In this document: piece after piece, positions 1-11,413 of the stretch
Layout of the letters: every line of letters begins with the position of its first letter
Position numbering within the stretch: position 1 is the stretch's first letter
DNA from: Eucommia ulmoides
Lineage: Eukaryota; Streptophyta; Magnoliopsida; Garryales; Eucommiaceae
DNA length: 64,000 bases
Direction: 5' to 3'
Assembly: GCA_016647705.1 (NCBI GenBank)
Contig: CM028335.1
Location: 10,802,905-10,866,904 of the forward strand
Notes under the pieces: generated by a model
Database searches by the model: none
The model's input: only the letters and a program-made list of their open reading frames with translations
What the model was told of the DNA's origin: nothing
Position numbers and translations under genes: made by a program

Positions 1-588
1 CATTATATCCCTCGTCTTACACTCGGGAGAGGTGGCGAGGGAGTTTTAAAACGGAGATTGTAGATAGGGTAAATACAACTCATGATCCAATGACCCGGTC
101 GGGAGTTGGATTGTGTGCAATCAATGACACTGGACGAGACACACGTGACCTAGGGTTGTTAAGACGTTGGGGGGGACTTCTTCGTTGACTCAAAGTTATG
201 TATTCCACCGCCTTACACTCAGGAGAAGTGGCGATGGAGTTTATGTACCGAGATTGTCAAATAGGTCGAACACTGTAAAAGTGAATAAATCGAGATTGAA
301 CACGTATTTGTAAACACGTTAATCCCTAGGTGATTGTTTCCCCTAAAACATATTAGTATATTAGTATGGTTAATTTAGGTTATATTAGTATTAGTTTAAT
401 TAATTAAATACATTTATTTTTAGCCTAGATAAAGTTAGGTCATGACAAACGCGATACTCGATAGTAACAACATCAATCCTTGTGGATACGATAACCCGAT
501 CTTTCACGATCACACTATACTAAACCTTTGACCTCATAAACTTGTGAGAAGTCATATACGAGGAGGATATGTAATCTTTCGATGTACA
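1..588 (+). mobile_element. 3' end of an Athila-type LTR
   Basis: This stretch shares phrases and order with the 3' halves of the LTRs at 855-2261 and 15313-16694: CTCGGGAGAGGT-like blocks, a GCGATACTC-like block and a GGATACGATAACCC-like block. It ends in GATGTACA, a plausible LTR end. What follows at 621 is the antisense extra gene of Tat-1, so I infer that an Athila-type element inserted in the leader of that gene and that the rest of it lies left of the window. The exact end is by eye. Confidence 0.6.
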
Positions 589-854
589 ATTGGCATTGGC
601 ATTGGCCCTGCCCAAAGAAAATGGTAGGTTCTTCAAGTGGTGTCGGTCCTTCTGGTCATCTCGACGGTGACGAGGGTGCTAGGTCTACTAGTGGCCCCAC
701 CATTGACGTTAGCTCTATCCAGGTAAATGAGGTTGGTTCTAAGGGTGATGTGACGGAGGCCCTGCAGCCTTAGGGGGCCAGGCGGTTATCGTTCCTTAGG
801 GAAGCCTCGTCTGGAGGATTAGGTCCAAAATTATAGAGGATGAGCTTGGCTTAG

Positions 855-2261
855 TGATAGGTGTAAAATACCTATCTATTTCTAAATCAGATTTAGTAGT
901 TTTTGAGTGTTTTAGTTATATTTAATTGCTTTTTAGTTTGTTTTTATGTAATTCAGGTGTAGGGATGCAAACAAGAGACAAACGAGCAAAAACGGTGGGA
1001 AAATAGTGAAGAAACGAGGTTTCAAGATCACAGAAGCCACCGTCGCGGCAAAGAATCCACGGTTGTGGTGGTGAGAATGCAGAGAAATGCTGAAATAAAC
1101 AAAGTCCCACGGTCGCGGCAGTAAAAAATCAGAGAGTTGGATATTATTCCACTGCCGCAGTGTAAGCCAACGGTCGCGACGGTAAAATATCTGAGAACAA
1201 ACCAACTTATCCCATGGCCGCGGCCGTGACCTCTGCACAACAAAATATATATTTTGAGATATTTTGAAACCTTGTGTCTATAAATACCCATTCTCCCACT
1301 TCCCTTAAAAAAACTTGGAGCATGGAATGTCCCTAACCCTAGGAGGTGATCCTTGGCCATTCTTAAAGAAGATATTCATCATTCGGAGAAGAGGAAACAT
1401 TGGCGGATCGATTTTTGGCAACAGTGGATTACTTCACTTTAAGATTTGATCTTTTTCTCTTTATTTATCTCTTTGTAATTTAATGTTTTATTGTAAATGA
1501 TGATAAATATCTCTTGTATTAATGCTTATATGGCCAAGATCATGTTAGATTAGATAAATATTAGTTAGAGATCGATGTAGTTGTGTAAATACTAGTTTAA
1601 TGGAATATATGTTTTCTTAACGGTTGTTTATGTTTAAATCCGATTGTGTTCATCATTTTATGAAAACTTTAATATGCTTGTTAAGGTATTAGGGTTAGAT
1701 TTGAGAATACGGGGTTTGACACTCGGAAGAGGTAACCCCGGATTCGGATTAGGGTAAACACATCGTTACGACCTAACGACCCGGGAGGGTGTTAGTTAGT
1801 GTGCAATCGATGACGTTGGGGCAAGACTCACGCGACCTAGGATCGTTAAGACATCGAGGGGGATCTCTTTATTGACACGAAATAGCGTATTCCCCCGTCT
1901 TATACTCAGAAAAGGTGGCGGAGGAGTTTTAGAACTGAGATTGTCGGATACCATAAACTCCGTTATTGTTAACTAAAACGAAATCAAACATGTATTAAGT
2001 GAAAGAAATCCATCCTTAGGTAATCAACTTAGTTAGGATTAACCCACTAATTGTAATTTAGCTTAGTTTTAATTAGTTTAATTTTAAATCATTTATTTAA
2101 CCGTTTGGATAATAGGAGACTATATAAATTGCGATACTCAATTATTCAACCCGTCCTGTGGGAACGATACCCAATCTTAAACAATCCACTATATTAAAAC
2201 TAGATATCGTGCACTTGTGAGTAGTTAATACGTGGGCGTATAACAAACACTACGCCATACA
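855..2261 (+). repeat. Athila-1 5' LTR
   Basis: Starts TGATAGGTGTAAAATACC and ends ..CGCCATACA. It is colinear with 5108-6464. It contains several GC-rich near-palindromes between 1035 and 1230 (for example GGCCGCGGCC at 1216-1225) just upstream of a TATA box at 1278. Confidence 0.9.
1278..1286 (+). promoter_or_regulatory. TATA box of the Athila-1 5' LTR
   Basis: CTATAAATA, about 420 bp into the LTR. The same box in the same context is kept in the 3' LTR at 5480-5488, which supports it as the element's promoter. The start site is not determined. Confidence 0.6.
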
Positions 2262-2267
2262 AGTTTT

Positions 2268-2285
2268 TGGCACCGTTGCCTGGGA
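2268..2285 (+). other. Primer binding site of Athila-1 (tRNA-Asp type)
   Basis: TGGCACCGTTGCCTGGGA begins six bases after the LTR end. From memory, the usual Athila PBS, complementary to the 3' end of tRNA-Asp, is TGGCGCCGTTGCCGGGGA. Two substitutions fit an old copy. Confidence 0.75.
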
Positions 2286-2418
2286 TGGTATTGAATTGGT
2301 TGATATTGCGACTAAGTAGTTGAATATTAATCCTGACAATTCTTTTGTTTTAATTTTCTTTTTATTTATTTTGTTAATTTGTTTTGTGAGTTGTGATCAA
2401 ACCGTGCATGCATCGTAG

Positions 2419-2517
2419 AAGAAGTTGAAATTCTTGACTCTTGATCCCGAGATCGAGTGTAAGTTGAAAAGGATAAGGAGAGAGACAAGAATCCAACTTC
2501 AATACCATGAATCATGA
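2419..2517 (+). pseudogene. Athila-1 gag N-terminal remnant
   Basis: A short open stretch reads KKLKFLTLDPEIECKLKRI and onward to a TGA, resembling the start of Athila gag proteins (basic, with a LTLDPEIE-like block). A TAG stands just upstream where the start region should be. The rest of gag is absent, so it is only a relic. Confidence 0.45.
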
Positions 2518-3564
2518 TCCAACGGAGCATTTTTTTTTTTTCAAAATTCCTTGTCTATGAGAGATTTTGGTGAAAAATGCTTAACCAAATCCAGCTAGGG
2601 ACGTTAAATCAAGCAAGTTACAAGTTTTTGATCCAAAACTGAGGGTATCAATTTTTACCCGAATTTTGCTATTAATTATTTTTTGGAGGCCGGATTGGTC
2701 TCGAAGCGTGTTTGGAGGTAAATTAGAGAGTGAGAATACTTGGATATATGTTTTGCACTTAAAAACATTAAACAAGCGAAGTGGAAACGCATGGACTGAA
2801 GCTTTTGTGTGAAAATTTGAAGAAACAATGAAAATCCAGCAGTAGGCTCACCGTCGTAGCCGTGGATACACCGCTGCGGTGAAACAACAGAGTGTTAGGT
2901 TGTGAAAAAGGCGCTTCACCACCGAGGCGGTGATTCCCACCGCTGAGGCGGTGACACGACAGAATGTTTTGCTTTTAAAAAGGTGCTCATATCGCTGCAG
3001 CGGTGAGGCTTCTGTTTGATTAAAACCATCTTGCTTTTCAAAAATGCCATACGCACCTCTAAAACTCCAAATTTTTTATATTTTCGTCCTCCCAAACCGT
3101 TTCCAACCCTCAAATTCATCATTCCCTTTACAAAATTTGTGATTTCCACTACAAATTAAATCCCAAAAATTAATTTTCAACCCCATTTTTGAGATTTTCA
3201 ATTTCTATGGGATTTTGGTTTTATTTTTTGGTGATGAACACGATATCTATGGATTGATAAATTGTGTGAAACAAAATTGCATGCTACATTGTTCATATTT
3301 TGTTAAAACGTTGTGATTGGTGTATGTATGAGACAACAAGATCAAATCCACCGACTCATGTGCGTGCGCTTCGGTATTGACATGAGTGCCTATCTGCCTA
3401 TGCCGCATGTTCTGTCGCACCTTTTGCAACTGCCACAATTTCCATTCTGACGTGATACGTGCTGGCGATGACTCTCTTCCCAGTGAATAGTAAGGGGTGA
3501 GACTTTTAAGTCTTATCCCATAGGGATGTGTCAGCACCCAATTTTACTTGTCATTGTTATAAAC
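2518..3564 (+). other. Athila-1 interior, non-coding
   Basis: No credible coding sequence. It contains a T-run at 2530-2540 and a cluster of GC-rich palindrome-like units of the form CACCGCTGAGGCGGTG at 2860-3010, like those in Athila-type LTRs. The rest is AT-rich with nothing I recognise. Confidence 0.6.
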
Positions 3565-5107
3565 TGTTATTGGGTTCACTGCTTAGTCAGTAAGGACACC
3601 GTATCTTTTTAAGTTTGGGGGGAATGTACATCATCTTTTGTGTTGTTAAAAAAAAAATTTGTAAAGGATGGAAATATATTTTTTGAATATAAAACTTTAA
3701 ATTTTAGTTCAATGTTATTTTATTTTTTGTTTATGCATGTTAAATTCTTAGTTTAGAGTATGTATGTTAGAATTTAGGTTTAATATAGTTTTGTGTATGT
3801 ATGAAGTCGTAAATGCTTGATGAGTTGTTGAATTCGTCTAGGGCCATTTCCTGATGAAGAAAATTATCTCTTAATTGTATATCGAGGTCAGGGATGATGC
3901 CATTCATGTGTGTTTTGTGTGCTTAGCATGTCGATTAGGTAAAAATTATCATGATCCTAAAATCGCACGATCGCATGGACTCAGTGTATAATTATTTGAA
4001 TGAATTGACGTTGATTATTCAGTAATAAGTTCATGACACAAATGAGGAATCTAGAACTTGATTTAGGGTAGACTTGAGGCGAAATTATAGGTGAGGTAAT
4101 TCCGGAGGCATGATTTTGGCCTTTACTGTTATCGCTTGAACCTTTTGAAGCTAACCTGAAAATTTTAATCCCTCGTTACCCTGTCGAAGCTGATAGTCGT
4201 GTCAATTCTGAACATGTTTCAATACTCGATCCAATTAAATTTTTCCAAACCGTTGTTGCTAATCCTAAGTTTCAAAATGAGTGAAATCAAGTTAGCGTTA
4301 GTTTATGCTACTTGAAGTGAACGGGCGGGGTTTTGGATGAATTTCTATTGATTTGGTATTTGCGTATTCACTTGTCAATCTTTTAGTTCTATTTGCATGC
4401 CTCTAAAATTATACAAATTCGAGTAAGTTTGGGGGTGTGACAATGTTTCTTTAAAAAAAAAAAAACACTGTGTGAATATCGTTTTTATTTTCATTTCTTT
4501 CGACAAATAAATAAAGCGTTCTTAAATTCTTGTTCAGGGTTGTATTTTCAATACGGGGTTACGAGATAGCGACAAGCGTTTGTGCCTCCAGTATCGTTCA
4601 ATCTTAGCGATTTGCTATTTTCTATTCCTACAATACCGTTGGTCGTTCTCCAAAGCTTAACCAAGCCCTATTGATCCTTGAGAATGTCCGAACCTACATT
4701 AGTGGATAGTTGAGCCCAGTCAAGCATATGGTTTTCCTAAATCCTTTAAGGTTAAGTCATGAACTTGTCTACTGAATGATCCAATCTAGAGTTTAGTTAG
4801 TTATACATTTGAGTTCTCACACACACATATTTCAAATGGATTTAGAATGGTTTTTATTGAAATTGAGTGTTGAAATTCTAGAACACCACTTGGTGTGTAT
4901 TATTTCCTGAACTTGATCAGATTGAGGGATGTTGAAGGAGGACTAACTTGGTCACTTCGATTAAATTTGGAACTCTCATGCATATACTTCTTATTTGTTA
5001 AAGTTTTTCATTTTTAGATTAGTTGTAGGCTAATTAGGGTAGTTAGTTTAATTTAGTGTTAGGGTGTTTTGCTCGAGGTCTAGCAAAATTTCAAGTTTGG
5101 GAGTATT
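3565..5107 (+). other. Conserved 3' non-coding module of Athila-1
   Basis: Starts near a first purine run (AAGTTTGGGGGG, about 3612) and ends at the polypurine tract before the 3' LTR (AAGTTTGGGAGTATT). A further run, AGTTTGGGGG, lies near 4424. It lacks an ORF but matches 13915-15312 of Athila-2 block by block, for example around CCTCGTTACCCTGT and ATCAAGTTAGC. Long 3' non-coding regions are usual in the Athila lineage. Their role is not known to me. Confidence 0.65.
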
Positions 5108-6464
5108 TGATAAGTGTAAAATATCTATCTACTTCTAAACCGGATTTGGTAGTTTTTGAGTGTTTTAGTTATATTTAATTGCTTTTTAGTTTGTTTTTAT
5201 GTAATTCAGGTGCAGGGACGCAAACAAGAGACAAACGACCAAAAATGGTGAAGAAATTATAAAGAAACGAGGTTTTAAGATCACAAAAGCCACCACCGCG
5301 GAGAAGAATCCACGGCCGTAGCGGTGAGAATGTAGAGAAGTACTAAAATGAACCATGTCCCATGGCCGCGGCAAGAATTCCACAGCCGTGGCAGTAAAAT
5401 ATCTGAGAACGAACCGGCTTATTCCATGGCCGCGACCGTGACCTCTACACAGCAAAATAGATATTTTGAAACCTTATGCCTATAAATACCCATTCTCCCA
5501 CTTCCCTTAAAAAATCTTGGAGCATGGAACGTCCCTAACCCTAGGAGGTTATCCTTGGCCATTCTTGAAGAAGATATTCATTATCTGGAGAAGAGAAAAC
5601 ATTGGCGGATCAATCTTTGACGACAGTGGATTACTCCACTTTAAGATTTGATCTTTCTCTGTTTATTTCTCTCTTTGTAATTTAATGTTTTATTGTAAAT
5701 GATGATAAATATCTCTTGTATTAATGCTTATATGGACAAGATCATGTTAGATTAGATAAATATTAGCTAGGGATCGATATAGTTGTGTAAATACTAGTTT
5801 GATAGAATATATGTTTTCTTAACAGTTGTTTGTGTTTAAATCCAATTGTGTTCATAATTTTATGACGACTTTAATACGCTTGTTAAGGTATTAGGGTTGG
5901 ATTTGAGAATACGGGGTTTAACACTTGGGAGAGGTCACCCCAGATTTGGACTAGGGTAAACACATCGTTACGACCTAACGACCTGGGAGGGCGTTAGTTA
6001 GTGTGCAATCGATGACGTTGGGGCAAGACTCACACGACCTAGGGTCGTTAAGACATCGAGAGGGACCTCTTTATTGACACAAAATCGCATATTCCCCCGT
6101 CTTACACTCAGAAGAGGTGGCGGAGGAGTTTTAGAACCGAGATTGTCGGATACCATAAACTCCGTTATTGTTAACTAAAACGAAATCGAACATGTATTAA
6201 TTGAAGGAAATCAATCCTTAGGTAATCAACTTATTTAGGATTAACCCACTAATTGTAATTTAGCTTAGTTTTAATTAGTTTAATTTTAAATAATTTATTT
6301 AATTGTCTAGATAATAGGAGATTATGTAAATTGCGATACTCAATTATTCAACCTGTCTCTATGGGAATGATATTTGATCTTAAACGATCCTCTATATTAA
6401 AACTAGATCTCGTGCACTTGCGAGTAGTCAATACGCGAGCGTGTAACAAACGATACGCCGTACA
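5108..6464 (+). repeat. Athila-1 3' LTR
   Basis: Starts TGATAAGTGTAAAATATC right after the polypurine tract and ends ..CGCCGTACA, followed by the CTTAG duplication. It has a TATA box at 5480-5488. By eye it differs from the 5' LTR at many scattered bases, so the insertion is not recent. Confidence 0.9.
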
Positions 6465-7894
6465 CTTAGCCTAGAGCAGGTTTACCTTCCCAGAAGGGGT
6501 GGAGATCCGTCTCCCCCTTCCTGGGAAGAGGGCTTGCGCTCCTCTTGAGGGCTTCATCACTGTTTACATGTAGCATCTGTGCGGAGGTTTGAGGTTCCCA
6601 ATCCATCCATGGATACGGGCCCTCTGCATTGAGTACTAGCTGTGTCCGTCACAGCTTGCTTCGAATTGCACAAAGGCCTTCATGGCCACGTACATTCTTT
6701 GCAAGGCTGAGGGTATAGAGCTATCTGTTGATCTTTTTAAGTCCCTTTTCTTTCCAAAATAAATTCCATCTGGGAAGGGTGGGTGTTACGTGGCGGCTAG
6801 GAAACAGTTCTTTTGGGTCTGGAGTCCTCATTCAAGAATTTAAAACCTCAATTCTTTTTCTTGGGAGGCACTAGTTGGGAATTTGGACCAGCGGAGGAGG
6901 AAATAAACCCCATTCCAAGGGAGTAAGGTGTTGTAGGTGAGACTATGTTTGTTTGTGAGTGATTTTTTGATTGCCTAATCCTTTGGCGGCTTAACTGTTC
7001 TTTTGTGTTTTCTTGTGGGGCAAAAGAGTGCAGCCCAGCCCACTTATTCAGCAACAAAGGAAGGTGATCCTTAACACGGAGTTTAATAAAGCTGAGGACT
7101 TGTTGGAGTCGACCCTGTACGACCGCTATTATTATCGTGCTCTAGGTTTGCCTGTACCAGACATTGACCCGAACACCAAGAACGATAAGTTTTCTCCCCT
7201 TCTTGAAAATTTTTGAATACTCAAATTTTTTGGCTCTTTTTTCTTCTTTTCTTTCTTAATTGTCCTGGTGCTCCCTTGGAAGAGATGGACGAGGTAGTAC
7301 TGAGGAGGATGTTGAAGGAGAGAGCCGCGAAGAAAGCCACCAAGAAGGGGTAGGCCTCCCAACCCCAGGAGGGGGCTCCTCAAGGAGGAGCCCATAAGGG
7401 AGGAAAGGAAATTACTGTAGGGAGATCCCTATATGAGGCCCCAAGGTGGGTAAAGGTTGAACCAAGAAGGACAAGAAGAGAGTAGCCAAGAAGAGATGCG
7501 AAGGTCGCGATAAGAAGAGAGGCACCGTCTCAATTGGAGCAAACTCTATTGTCCCCATCCGAGAAGAACGGTACGAGAGAGAGCTAGGACGAAGGGAAGA
7601 GGAAGGTAGAGAAAGCTGGGACTGAAGGGCAGAAGAAGCCAGAGTTGATGAAAACATATCAGAGGTCCCCACTGAGGAAGGGGTAGCTGTTGACGCCCTC
7701 GATAAAGCGAAGTTCCCGCTTCTGCAACCTTTTTGGTTTCGGACACAGGTCTTCTTTTTGACTAAAGGATCCTGGACCATCCTGAGCTACTACTGGACTT
7801 CGTTCACCTGATTAGCCTGCCCCATGACCAAGAACGAACAGACTCCGAGCTGGATGTAAAAATCACCACTGTGCTACAGAGAGATGTGGTGTTA

Positions 7895-7978
7895 GTAAGT
7901 CTCTTCACGATATTAAAATTCATTTTGGTTCCCCTCTGCACTTTGTTTGTGGCTAAGTCTTTGACATCTTCAGCACAG
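7895..7978 (+). other. Predicted intron in the Tat-1 antisense ORF
   Basis: The donor is GTAAGT, a perfect plant consensus, and the acceptor is TTCAGCACAG. Removing these 84 bases joins the codons for ..RDVVL to ALFRAGS.. in phase 0. The Tat-3 homologue has a phase-0 intron at the matching place (63325-63400). Splicing is inferred, not observed. Confidence 0.65.
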
Positions 7979-8596
7979 GCACTTTTCAGGGCTGGCTCTT
8001 TGCCTGCGCACTTCCATTTAGTGCTGAAGAGAGAGAAAGACTTTAGGAAGAACCGCGCGCAACACTTGGCCCAGATAAGGAGGTTCTATGAACATAACAA
8101 AAAGTTTATGAGGAGCGAGAGTGGTTTCAAAGTGGATGTGACCAAGTTGGCTAGTGAAAAAAATAAGCTTGAATCCCGTCTCAACAAACTTGAGGCTGAC
8201 CCCGCTACCATGTGGGAGAGGATCCAAGAGATGGAATAAGAGCAAGACATAACAATCGCTAAGGCCAAAGAGGATGTTGTGGATGAATGGAGGCTCACCC
8301 CTGCCTACAAGAAAATGAGAATACAGCTGGCCATGGAGATGGTACACGACGGCCATAGATACACAATCCGCAATATGTGCCGCCAGCATCCAAATTTCCT
8401 AGGAGATCAAATTGGCATGACCTATTCAGACTCTGAATGAGAAGCTAGTCCCGAGCAGGGGGACGAGGAGATCGGGCAGGACGATGCCGAAGACGGACAG
8501 AGAGATGCTAAGATCAGACAGGAAGAGGCTGAGGTCAGGCAAGGAGAGCCTGATGTCGAAGATAGTGAAACAAGCCCCTCCAGAACCACTCAGTAG

Positions 8597-10220
8597 GCAG
8601 CTCCATTTTAATCCCAAAACTCAGTTCCGAAAAACTTTAAGAACTTATACTACCTTTTTATTTTTTATTTTTTTATTTTTTTATTGTTGTGTTTTCTTTC
8701 GGCGTCCCTGCCCATTTGCCTTGAAAGGGCCATTTTTATAATGGGCTTTGGGACCCTATAGTTGTAGCGGTAGTTTGAATAAATAAAGACCATTTTTGAT
8801 CTCTTCTCGGAACATTTTAAACAGTTGCACAATTTTATTCATCGTCTTTAAATTTATGTCTCTTTGGGGAATTGTCCCACTTTGGGGCCGTAATGATTAA
8901 TCTTCTTGTCGACAGAGCTTTGCCCTTAACCTGATATCGAAAATGTCGGGATGGGAAGGAATCTCAACTCGGCTAGGTGCCCGAACACGAAGCTTAGCTT
9001 CTACTTGGTGAATTGCCCGAGCTCATCTTGGCTATGTTCATCTTTTGTCCTTTACCTTAGTCAGTTCGATGTCCTTTGTAACTCTTCCCGATCTCTACGG
9101 TACTCTATTCTAGATGGACAATCCTCGTTACTTTATTGTTTTACTCATTTTTTCTTTTTCCTTCTTCAGGCTTTATGCGAGGTGTTTCGTTACGAATATT
9201 TGTTTGCGGTGACGTTGTTCATAATTTGGATGTGCTGAGACTGGCATAAGATTTGGTCTCAGCTTCTTACCTCATCTCGGTGTGCCTGTTAGTGAAGGAT
9301 TATTTAGGCCACGCCCTCCTCGGTCAAGGAGCCTAGGTCCAGCATGACCTTGGGTTGGCTATTAAGTTAGTGTGTAGTTTTCGTTTGAAAATTTCAAGTT
9401 CTTCCCTTCCAGGTTTATGCATCTTTTCGGTCAATCCGCCGAGAAGAAATCATGCCTTCTGCTTTCTCAGCCATGTTGCCAAGAAGTATTTATATCTTCC
9501 CTTCTCGGATAAGATATTATTATATGCTTTTTCACCATATCCATATCTTCCTCGCCCCCTCCTCCCCCAGCCTAGCATCCGAGCAAAGCTTGGGTGGTAG
9601 GTTTTAGTCTAGGGGTGGTACTCGTATAGCTTCTGGCCCTCATAGTCCCAAGGGTAATGACCTTGGTCAGCCTCTTGTCGCTAGTCATAGGTGGGTTCTC
9701 CTTAGTGGGGCTCATCTTTGAGCCTTTTCTGGTCATCCCAATTTGCCCTTATAGGAGCACCGTTTCTTAACATCGCTTAAGATCAACTCGGCTGTCAAGG
9801 GTGGGGTGCTTAGCTGTGGGTCCTCAGACCCGATCAATGCTCGACCGTTGGAGGATGACCGTGGTTAGTTCTCGGGCATAAACTATCGACTTGTGGAGAG
9901 GGTCCGGTTATACCTTGATGCAATGTGCTGGGATGGGTACGTTCGTGGAGATCACCATCGACGCTGTTAGCCGGGATGCCATTTATTATCGGAGATAGGC
10001 CAGAGGCGGCACATCTCCATCTGAGATGGGATGAAGGGCTGTCATTCCCAGTTAGTATTCTGTTTGGAGATTTAGAGGGAGGCTGCTTATCCCTGTCTGA
10101 GATGGGATGGGGGTAGCACTCCGGCACTGTTAGAAATATTTGGAGAAAGAAGAACTGGGCGAACAAAACATTTCTTCCATTGATAAGTAGTTCCATTACA
10201 AGCTTCACAAATGAAATTTT
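8597..10220. other. Tat-1 non-coding gap between the convergent extra ORF and pol
   Basis: Lies between the two convergent stops. An AATAAATAAA string near 8778 on the + strand could serve as the poly(A) signal of the antisense gene. The remainder is rich in CTCGG and GAGATGGGATGG words resembling the Tat-1 LTR. No gene is supported. Confidence 0.5.
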
Positions 10221-11413
10221 TTACAAGTCTATCGCATCTTCCTCACTGAGGTAGTAGCGCTTTAGATGGCCTGTGTTCCAGGGATGTCTTAGGGGGATAT
10301 CATTTTCCGTTTCCAACTCATAGGTGCCAGGACCAACAATACGAGTGACGCGGTATGGCCCTTCCCAGGTTGGAGCTAACTTGCCTACGGTTTGATCCTT
10401 GGTGGCTAGGGTTACTTTTCGGAGGATGAGGTCGCCAACGTCAAACGATCGAGGACGGAGTTGTCTGTCATAGTACCTAGAAGCCGATTGTTGTTAAGCT
10501 CTTATCGGACATGGGCAAACTCTGCTTTTTCCTTAATGATGTCTAGGTTAAGAGCCAACGAGGCATCGTTCTCATTCGAGCTGAAAATTATTGCTATCCG
10601 AGGAGATGGCATGCCAATCTCGGTAGGGATCACAGCTTCTGATCTGAAGGTCATCACAAAAGAAGTTTCTCCCGTGGGGGTTCTTGCCGTGGTGTGATAT
10701 GCCCAAAGAATTGGATACACGTCTTTAACCCATCTTCCTTTCGATTTATCCAACCTGGTCTTGAGTTCATGAAGAATGGTTTGGTTGGTGACTTTCACTT
10801 CTCTGTTGGCTTGAGGATGCCCTGGAGAAGCTAAGTGGGTCTGAATCCTTAGCCTCACACAAAATTCTGTAGAGAGATCATTATCAAATTGCTTCCCATT
10901 GTTGGAGACGATAGCCTTGGGTATTCAAAAAGGGGAAACTATACTTTCCTAAACGAATTCTTTGATCATTTCTTTCAAAATCCACGTGAAGGGCTTAGCC
11001 TCTACCCATTTTGTAAAATAGTCGATGGCAACAACGAGAAATTTCCTCTACCCAATCCTTTGGAAGAATGGCCCGAGAAGGGCAATGCCCCATTGGACAA
11101 AGGGCCAAGGGCTCGTTATAGAGATGAGAACATTTGGGGAAAGCTGAGGATGGAAGGTAAACCTCTGACATTTATCGTATTTTTTCACAAACTCCATGGA
11201 GTCCTTATGCATGTCCAACCAGAAGTACCCGTATCTGATGAGTTTGTGCACCATGGAACTTTCTCCTGAGTGATAGCCACATACCCCTTCATAAATTTCT
11301 CTCATCATATAATCAGCCTCTTTCGACCTCAGGAAATAGAAGTATAGTCTCAAGAAAGATCTTCGATAAAGCACCCTATTGATGAGGGTGTACTTTGCTT
11401 CCCTGTACCGCAT
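10221..11413 (-). pseudogene. Tat-1 integrase, inactivated
   Basis: Would insert the cDNA into the genome. Read on the minus strand, an HHCC zinc-binding module comes first (blocks CGYHSG and VHKL, ending KKYDKCQRF, where the first Cys of the last pair is Tyr). Then come the core and a C-terminal block ending near WNTGHLKRYYLSEEDAIDL and a TAA at 10221. All three catalytic acids are replaced: WGIALLG has Ala for Asp, VSNNGKQF has Asn for Asp, and REVKVTN has Lys for Glu. Stops and shifts occur between blocks. Assignment to integrase is firm; it cannot be active. Confidence 0.85.

Larger units (their letters stand above)
855..6464 (+). mobile_element. Athila-1: non-autonomous Athila-type LTR element
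   Basis: Two similar LTRs (1407 and 1357 bp) flank a 2.8-kb interior. The target duplication is a perfect CTTAG at 850-854 and 6465-6469. The interior has a PBS close to plant tRNA-Asp and a short gag-like start, but no protease, RT or integrase. It therefore depended on another element for movement. It interrupts the antisense ORF of Tat-1, so it is younger than Tat-1. Confidence 0.9.
621..8596 (+). pseudogene. Tat-1 antisense extra ORF (gypsy-type transposon domain, coiled coil), split
   Basis: Protein of unknown role carried by many Tat elements, here convergent with pol. The ATG at 621 opens a Ser/Gly-rich leader. The frame runs into the Athila element at 855 and continues after 6464 in the same frame. 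From about 6478 to 6940 it matches, from memory, the plant putative gypsy-type transposon domain (blocks like VEIRLPLPG, GLRFPIHPWIR, CPSQL and GIELSVDLF), with in-frame stops. The block MDEVVLRRMLKER lies at about 7286, then a charged coiled coil (8020-8290), then a C-terminal block RQHPNF...IGM..SDS. A GT-AG intron fits at 7895-7978. Tat-3 carries the same blocks in the same order. It is broken by stops, frameshifts and the insertion. Function unknown. Confidence 0.7.

Noticed and set aside
586-606. TTGGCATTGGCATTGGCC as a primer binding site of the LTR ending at 588
   Set aside because: Only partly like the Athila PBS, it is a GCATTG repeat, and the reading that follows belongs to the Tat-1 antisense ORF. 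I treat it as that ORF's leader.
922-1360. Overlapping minus-strand open frames of 62-110 residues in the Athila-1 5' LTR (and 5186-5455 in the 3' LTR)
   Set aside because: They are by-products of the GC-rich palindromes. The two LTR copies do not keep the same frame.
4150-4200. tRNA-like sequence in the conserved Athila module
   Set aside because: CCTCGTTACCCTGTCGAAGC looked suggestive, but no cloverleaf could be drawn and the second copy differs at stem positions.
8951-9600. Open frames of 81-95 residues between the Tat-1 extra ORF and pol
   Set aside because: No family features, low conservation expected, and they lie in a non-coding gap of the element.
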